Positions 63,437 through 64,000 of a stretch of DNA of 64,000 bases are shown here, piece by piece. Both the position numbers and the translations under genes were made by a program. The stretch is from Amphibalanus amphitrite (taxonomy: Eukaryota > Arthropoda > Thecostraca > Balanomorpha > Balanidae). The stretch is taken from NCBI RefSeq assembly GCF_019059575.1, contig NW_024881993.1, positions 372,001 through 436,000 of the forward strand, read 5' to 3'. Within the stretch, counting starts at the first letter, position 1; every line of letters begins with the position of its first letter. The notes under the pieces were generated by a model that worked only from the letters and a program-made list of their open reading frames with translations, was not told the origin of the DNA and did no database searches.

Positions 63437-64000
63437 GGATTGCTCGATTCCAATTCAAGCAATTCAATAGTACACACCGCAAGCAAAAGCAAAATGTTGT
63501 TTGAATGGACGGATCGAATGTTTGAATGGACGGATTGACAGAGCCGGAGCTCACGCTAAGCAGAGCTTGTTGCGTGGACCCCGAACCCTACCGTCCAATC
63601 GCACAATTCCGGGTAACGGTAAAATTTTGACGCCAAAGTTTAACGTGCCCTTCAAAGCCGGACACGGCCTGTCCCACTCAACTGACATCAACTGGCTGCG
63701 GCTGCTCCCACCAACCGTAGACCATCCCCGTCAGGAGTCTCAAATGTCGAGCGCCAGAGCGACTCGAACACGGGCTCTCACTACCAGGAATCAAATGCTA
63801 TACCAACTGAGTTTAGACAGGCTCTCTTCGCTGGTTCATTCATCTGAATGCTGATTCATCTTACATACTTTGATTCCAATCGCAAGCTTACGTCTTTCTC
63901 AGCCTAAGCCGGCATCTTATTGGACTTCGGTCAAACCTTGTCAGCCTCATTGCCAGAACTCATCCTAACTTCCTAAAATATCAAACAACATTATCCTTCA
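63437..64000. other. No gene beyond a tRNA-like relic
   Basis: Apart from the tRNA-like sequence at 63752-63822, nothing is recognised. No spatacsin exon was found on the minus strand here. Confidence 0.4.
63752..63822 (-). pseudogene. Degenerate tRNA-like sequence or tRNA-derived SINE head
   Basis: On the minus strand aaactcagttggtatagc (D-arm/A box-like) is followed ~45 bp later by cgtgttcgagtcgctc (T-loop/B box-like). Acceptor and T stems do not pair well, so it is not a working tRNA as it stands. Confidence 0.4.

Overview
This is a window of animal nuclear DNA, most likely from an arthropod and possibly a crustacean. Genes are split by spliceosomal GT-AG introns. The recognisable proteins are metazoan: spatacsin, Lethal(2) giant larvae, TRMT10A and a fibrinogen-domain lectin. 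The first two are closest in my memory to arthropod and vertebrate versions. The sequence is CpG-tolerant, dense in small repeats and poor in coding sequence. No species can be named from the sequence alone.

Layout. From 1 to about 25.2 kb I see no host protein gene. This part holds a 3.6 kb inverted-repeat element with a nested hAT-type MITE (6.1-9.8 kb), a small MITE (11.2 kb), a CRE palindrome cluster (16.6 kb), a 5'-truncated LINE (18.3-19.7 kb), several minisatellites, and a tRNA-Arg(ACG) at 24.9 kb. From 25.23 to 40.09 kb, on the minus strand, are the first two coding exons of l(2)gl, separated by a 14.7 kb intron. The rest of that gene must lie at lower coordinates, and I could not find it. 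TRMT10A (minus strand, one coding exon) lies at 42.27-43.66 kb. From 45.5 to 58.3 kb, on the minus strand, is the C-terminal half of SPG11 (spatacsin). Its 17 exons join with all phases agreeing into 1138 codons plus a stop. Its introns carry a deleted mariner element, two target-site-flanked SINE-like insertions, a foldback hairpin and a 673 bp repeat element. On the plus strand at 60.74-62.38 kb is an intronless gene for a secreted coiled-coil fibrinogen-related lectin. It is bracketed by two copies of a 250 bp repeat and preceded by a 1 kb inverted-repeat element.

Most unusual feature. Tandem duplications in SPG11 sit on the exon-intron borders themselves: the acceptors of the 4th, 6th and 12th exons seen here and the donor of the 9th. 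This leaves arrays of up to eight copies of a splice site with its exon edge. A 380 bp pyrimidine-strand microsatellite also stands just upstream of the first exon's acceptor. In addition, at least three non-coding elements share AGGTCA and TGACGTCA motifs.

The three minus-strand genes do unrelated jobs: cell polarity (L(2)gl), tRNA m1G9 methylation (TRMT10A) and lysosome/autophagy (spatacsin). The lectin belongs to humoral recognition. I saw no retrovirus, LTR element or Polinton.
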